35,449 nt of DNA from Phycisphaerales bacterium (GTDB lineage: Bacteria; Planctomycetota; Phycisphaerae; Sedimentisphaerales; Anaerobacaceae): NCBI GenBank assembly GCA_020352515.1, contig CP070678.1, positions 3,352,804 through 3,388,252 of the forward strand, read 5' to 3'. A program made the translations under genes and the position numbers. Below the pieces are notes generated by a model. It was not told the origin of the DNA and did no database searches. It saw only the letters and a list, made by a program, of their open reading frames with translations. Positions 32,054 to 35,449 of the stretch are shown here, piece after piece (position 1 is the first letter of the stretch; the number at the start of each line of letters is the position of its first letter).

Positions 32054-34848
32054 CAAAGCTGCTCCTCAAGCCATCTGCCTGCGAATAGAACAAAATCCTT
32101 GAAGTTGACCTTCCCGTCTTTATGCAGGTCAAGCTCCGGCCTGGGCAAAGGCACATCATACCCTCCCGCCGAATCCGCGGCCGTAAGGCCCGTCGTCTCG
32201 TCAAACTTGTACCAGACCACCGGACCCGGAACGGGTTCTCCAATCTGATGCGCTATGTTCCAAATTTCAGTATACGGCACTTCATAGTTGTAGATGCGAA
32301 AGTCATCTATGATCCCATAGTAAAACCTCCCGTGCCCCCCGGCGCCGTCGCCGCCGGAGCCTATAGTGCCTTGTGTAAATCCTTCCGCCGGAGTCATCGG
32401 CAGACTCTTGCCGCTCTTGCTGGCGACCTGTACCCCGTTGAGATATATATACATCTCACCCGTAGCCCTGTTCTTCGTGAACGCGTAGTGGTTCCATTGG
32501 CCCTTGTAGTTTTCCGCAACCGCATAATAAGTGACCCGGTCCGGGTAGGGAGCATCGAAATTGACCGCCCCGGTCTTGTAGGGAACCGTACAATTGAACC
32601 ACACTTCGCTGCCGGGCCTGCTTGTCTCAAAACACCTGTCCACCTTGGGTTGCTCGGGTCCCCCGAAAATCCAGAAGGTGATCGTCACCTCATCGGTGAT
32701 GGACGATGCCCAATCGGTGGGTATGTCCACGCTCCCCACACCATTGAAGTTGAGAGCTCCGCCGATTCTACCTGTTACCCACTGCGAATCATCCCCTGAA
32801 AAGCCGGCTAATGTGCCTTCCGCACCGGGCGTGTGAGACGCGCTCTCCAGCCAGTCGAGCGCCATTATCCCAAGATCTTCATGGCCCGCTATGCAATCGC
32901 CGGTGAAATCACCAACTGCAAACTCAGGAACACATCTCTGAGGATATAGTCGGATATTGTCAAAGTAGACCGCACCCGTGCCGCCGCCAGAAGTGCTCAA
33001 GGGGTCGCCAAAGCCGATGGATATGCTGCGCACATCAGCCAGGTTAACATCAGCGAATTCTCCCAGGTCGATACTCCAGTGGTGCCAGGATGAATCCTTC
33101 AAATTGTCGATGTCCTCACTGACCTTATCGCCGTACGTGACCACCGCATTAGCGTCGGCGCCGTCTGCCAGCTTAACCCACATCGGCTCAATTACGTTAC
33201 ATGGGTCCCCATAGAACGATAAGGACAATGCTCTGATGTTATGTTCGGTGAAATTGCCGCTGCCCAAATGTAAATCAAGAGGATGCGCGGTCGCCTGTGA
33301 GTAGAACGCTCTGGGTTCTTCGGTCCCGAAACACGGACTTAAAACCATGCCGTCGTTGTCATAGGAGTATTTCATTGCATTGGAGTCGCCGATATCTGTG
33401 TCGAGTGATACGATCGCGCCGGTCCCGTTGCCGCTTATGAGCGCACAGTCTCCGATCCCATCCGTCCACGTTTCGTATATGTGGTCGCCCGTTGCGTGCC
33501 ATGGCGTGTAGGAGTCCATATCGTCTACCACCAAGAAGTCACTGGTTGTGAAATTCCAGACCTCCCCTCGGATTATGGAAGTCTCGCCCTCGGCAACCTC
33601 ATCAATCCGCCAGTAATAAGTCTTACCCAGTTCAAGCATGCCCGGGTCATAGCTGTTGGCGTCCTGGCGCCCTCTGCCGGGCGGCGTGCAGGGGTCGCCC
33701 GCGCTGTTAACATCCTCGAAACTCGTGCCGAAATATACATCGTGCGAGCTGGCGTAATTTCCTGGCGTCCAGGCGAGAGTTGTTTGTATCCACTCGCCCG
33801 TTGCCCCATTGCCCGGGCTCGGATTATCCGCAACGCCGAAATCGACCGTGAACCTCCAGACGTCGCCCGTCCAGCAGGAATCCCCGTCGTTTTCGTCCAC
33901 ACGCCAATAGTAAGTCTGCCCTAAACTAAGACTGCCGGGATCGTAATTATTAGCATCAACAGACTGGTTGCCTTTGTACACGCTTGTGCCCACAGGCCAT
34001 GAGCTGTCGGCATTCTTCACGTCCTCCAAATCCGTGCCGAAATAAACATCATGCGAATTCGCGCCGAGTCCCTCTGACCACGAAACCACTGTGCCTAAAC
34101 TCACACCCTCGGCCCCGTCATAGGGATTGGGATTCCAGGCAAAGCCGATAAGCAGGTTCCATATCTCCGGGGCGGACAGCTCATGGTTGTAAATGCGGAC
34201 GTCATCCATGACGCCGTAGTAAAGCCTCTCGTAGCCGCCGTCCCCGTCCGCGCCGGACCCTATTGTGCCCTGGGTAAACCCTTCTGCAGGAACCATTTGC
34301 AGAGTCCTGCCGACTCTGCGCTCAACCTCTGCGCCGTTTATGTATATGCGCATCTCGCCTGTCGTGCGGTTCTTCGTGAATGCATAGTGGTTCCACCGGC
34401 CTTTGTATTCGCTCTCATCCGGATAAGTGGTGATCCTGTCAGGGTACGGCGCATCAAAGGTCACAGCCCCGTTCTTGTAGGGAACCGTACAGTTGAACCA
34501 TTCTTCATTGCCCGGCCTGGCCGTCTCAAAGCACCTGTCTACCTTAGGTTGCTCCGGCCCGCCATAAATCCAGAAGGCTATTGTAACTTCATCGGTAATA
34601 TACGACGCCCAATCGGTCGGTATCTCCACGCACCCGGCGCCGTTGAAGTTGATTGCCCCGCCCAATTTGCCGCCGACCCATACGACGTCGCCAACGGTGG
34701 CACCGTCATGCTGATTGCCCATGGAATCGTGCGCGACAGTGCCCGCACCCTCGTCAAACGTCCACCGCGCGAGCAGCTCGGCCGAAGCCCTGCCGGAAAT
34801 GCACAAAACCAATGTCAGTGCAGCTAAGCTAAGTGATCTCTTGTTCAT
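32047..34848 (-). CDS. LamG/fibronectin-like/dockerin surface protein with internal duplication (933 aa)
   Basis: The signal peptide (LAALTLVLCISGRASA) precedes a LamG (concanavalin-like) domain at about residues 24-235 (LLARWTFDEGAGTVAHDS ... YYGVMDDVRIYNHELS). Two Fn3-like repeats follow (~240-430), each with HDVYFGT and TYYWR(V/I)DE. Next is a beta-sandwich, probably carbohydrate-binding (~440-640, YDNDGMVLSPCFG, SWHHWSIDLGEF, VYFDNIRLYP), then a dockerin-like half (GDFTGDC, LGIMALDWLES), a second LamG body and a final dockerin-like segment (DLHKDGKVNFKDFVLFAGRWLEE). The two LamG copies are nearly identical in sequence. It is probably an extracellular sugar-binding or scaffold protein of the cassette. 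ATG 34848 has a perfect AAGGAGGTG upstream. No cohesin protein is encoded in the window. The second LamG region looks rearranged (see findings). Confidence 0.92.
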   Translation of the reverse strand: MNKRSLSLAALTLVLCISGRASAELLARWTFDEGAGTVAHDSMGNQHDGATVGDVVWVGGKLGGAINFNGAGCVEIPTDWASYITDEVTIAFWIYGGPEQPKVDRCFETARPGNEEWFNCTVPYKNGAVTFDAPYPDRITTYPDESEYKGRWNHYAFTKNRTTGEMRIYINGAEVERRVGRTLQMVPAEGFTQGTIGSGADGDGGYERLYYGVMDDVRIYNHELSAPEIWNLLIGFAWNPNPYDGAEGVSLGTVVSWSEGLGANSHDVYFGTDLEDVKNADSSWPVGTSVYKGNQSVDANNYDPGSLSLGQTYYWRVDENDGDSCWTGDVWRFTVDFGVADNPSPGNGATGEWIQTTLAWTPGNYASSHDVYFGTSFEDVNSAGDPCTPPGRGRQDANSYDPGMLELGKTYYWRIDEVAEGETSIIRGEVWNFTTSDFLVVDDMDSYTPWHATGDHIYETWTDGIGDCALISGNGTGAIVSLDTDIGDSNAMKYSYDNDGMVLSPCFGTEEPRAFYSQATAHPLDLHLGSGNFTEHNIRALSLSFYGDPCNVIEPMWVKLADGADANAVVTYGDKVSEDIDNLKDSSWHHWSIDLGEFADVNLADVRSISIGFGDPLSTSGGGTGAVYFDNIRLYPQRCVPEFAVGDFTGDCIAGHEDLGIMALDWLESASHTPGAEGTLAGFSGDDSQWVTGRIGGALNFNGVGSVDIPTDWASSITDEVTITFWIFGGPEQPKVDRCFETSRPGSEVWFNCTVPYKTGAVNFDAPYPDRVTYYAVAENYKGQWNHYAFTKNRATGEMYIYLNGVQVASKSGKSLPMTPAEGFTQGTIGSGGDGAGGHGRFYYGIIDDFRIYNYEVPYTEIWNIAHQIGEPVPGPVVWYKFDETTGLTAADSAGGYDVPLPRPELDLHKDGKVNFKDFVLFAGRWLEEQLWP

Positions 34849-34940
34849 AATACACCTCCTTCTCTTTGTCCTGAAAGCCCCGCATGAAAACCAGGACTCT
34901 CAACGCCCACTCAGAAAAACCCTAATCATGCTCAAGGTAC

Positions 34941-34952
34941 GTTTACGTAAAC
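34941..34952. promoter_or_regulatory. Perfect 12-bp palindrome, candidate operator
   Basis: GTTTACGTAAAC is exactly self-complementary and lies 93 bp upstream of the LamG-protein ATG, inside the predicted leader. Its size and AT-flanked symmetry fit a dimeric repressor site (LacI- or TetR-like proteins bind comparable sequences). No regulator gene is in the window. Confidence 0.4.
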
Positions 34953-35012
34953 ATATACAAAGCAAAAAAAAACCAAGCTTCGTTGCCTGTCCTGACCATT
35001 TAATCACAGACT

Positions 35013-35041
35013 ATTCTCTCAAATTTGTCCCTGCCCGTCAA
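35013..35041 (-). promoter_or_regulatory. Promoter candidate upstream of the LamG-protein gene
   Basis: Minus strand: TTGACG (35036-35041), 17-bp spacer, GAGAAT (35013-35018; four of six -10 bases). The predicted start near 35006 gives a ~158-nt leader that would carry the 12-bp palindrome. Confidence 0.45.
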
Positions 35042-35230
35042 GGTAAATTGCCCGCAGGTCAAAATCTTTTCAGATTCTTGTTCCTGACGTCGATTTGGTC
35101 AAGATCATTCAACTATCACCCCCGACTCTCGGACGATACTGCTCCCCTCAAAGCAAGACACTTCTAAGCGCCGGCGAGCGTATTATGCGCAGCCGCAAAC
35201 TCGCCCGACCTTTCCTGCCCCTCTGAATCT

Positions 35231-35266
35231 GTCCGACAAGTCCGACCCGTCCAACGCGTCCGACAA
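35231..35266. repeat. Four-copy 9-bp tandem repeat
   Basis: Four units with a GTCCRAC core occur in exact 9-bp register: GTCCGACAA, GTCCGACCC, GTCCAACGC, GTCCGACAA. They lie in non-coding DNA between the promoter candidates upstream of the LamG gene. Confidence 0.8.
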
Positions 35267-35449
35267 AACTACCTCAAACTCGGTCTTTGCGCCCGCCATT
35301 TCATGGCGGCAGTATATACCTCACCCCCGCCCGCAAGCCAATTTTCCCCAACTATCCCCCCCGGCGCATCACCTTCTCCATAACACTCGTCTCCCTGCTT
35401 CGCTGCCCAGGACCCCTACGCCGCGTCCCTCGCGCTTCCCTTTCAGAGT

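Larger units (their letters stand above)
34849..35449. other. Intergenic region to the window end, 601 bp
   Basis: It holds the likely upstream control region of the LamG gene: a palindrome (34941-34952), a promoter candidate (35013-35041), a 9-bp tandem repeat (35231-35266) and, at 35293-35316, a hairpin next to a second TATACT block. No gene with a ribosome binding site could be supported on either strand up to the window end. Confidence 0.55.

Noticed and set aside
1..35449. CRISPR arrays, rRNA genes, complete insertion sequences and prophage genes
   Set aside because: No regularly spaced direct repeats, rRNA-like segments, intact transposase or phage structural genes were seen on either strand.

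Overview
The window looks like a chromosomal segment of an anaerobic Planctomycetota bacterium, most likely of the Phycisphaerae/Sedimentisphaerales type. This is inferred from the protein repertoire: four secreted formylglycine sulfatases, GLUG-repeat and LamG/dockerin surface proteins, type II secretion-type pseudopilins (one with an H-X9-DG-like C-terminus), and twin-arginine signals on exported enzymes. No taxonomic marker gene is present. The DNA is GC-rich and almost all genes lie on the minus strand. Five clear open frames or RNAs in the left 20 kb have close-to-consensus sigma-70 promoters, several sharing a TATACTGC -10 block.

Left part (1-19.7 kb). The 3' end of a GLUG-repeat protein (+) is followed by a minus-strand sulfatase / unknown exported protein pair with its own promoter. 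Next is a three-gene ECF sigma factor / membrane protein / coiled-coil exported protein operon, and a divergent second sulfatase (+). Then comes a minus-strand operon of an exported beta-rich protein, a double alpha/beta-hydrolase esterase fusion and a protein with a LolA-like C-terminus. A divergent gamma-glutamyltransferase (+), an M48 metalloprotease, a coiled-coil protein with SEEERAKFRE repeats, a PKD-containing exported protein, a GspG-like pseudopilin (+) and a tRNA-Lys(UUU) gene complete this part.

Right part (19.7-35.4 kb). This is a carbohydrate-degradation cassette, all on the minus strand. It holds two paralogous ~1190-residue proteins, each fusing an N-terminal polysaccharide deacetylase (CE4-like) domain to a GH78 alpha-L-rhamnosidase-like module. 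Each is preceded by a sulfatase, one also by an H-X9-DG pseudopilin, and the block is headed by a LamG/dockerin surface protein. The likely role is degradation of a sulfated and perhaps acetylated rhamnose-containing polysaccharide outside the cytoplasm: sulfatases remove sulfate, the CE4-like domain removes acyl groups and GH78 cleaves rhamnosyl ends. That substrate is inference.

Two transposase remnants too short for ordinary gene calling lie here: one between the tRNA-Lys gene and the first fusion gene, one directly abutting the start codon of a cassette sulfatase. With the tRNA gene they suggest the cassette was assembled by mobile-element activity. The most interesting points are the deacetylase-GH78 fusion pair, the Glu-to-Gln change at the predicted GH78 catalytic base in one copy, the transposase fragment overlapping a sulfatase start (ATGA), and the internally duplicated, rearranged LamG protein.
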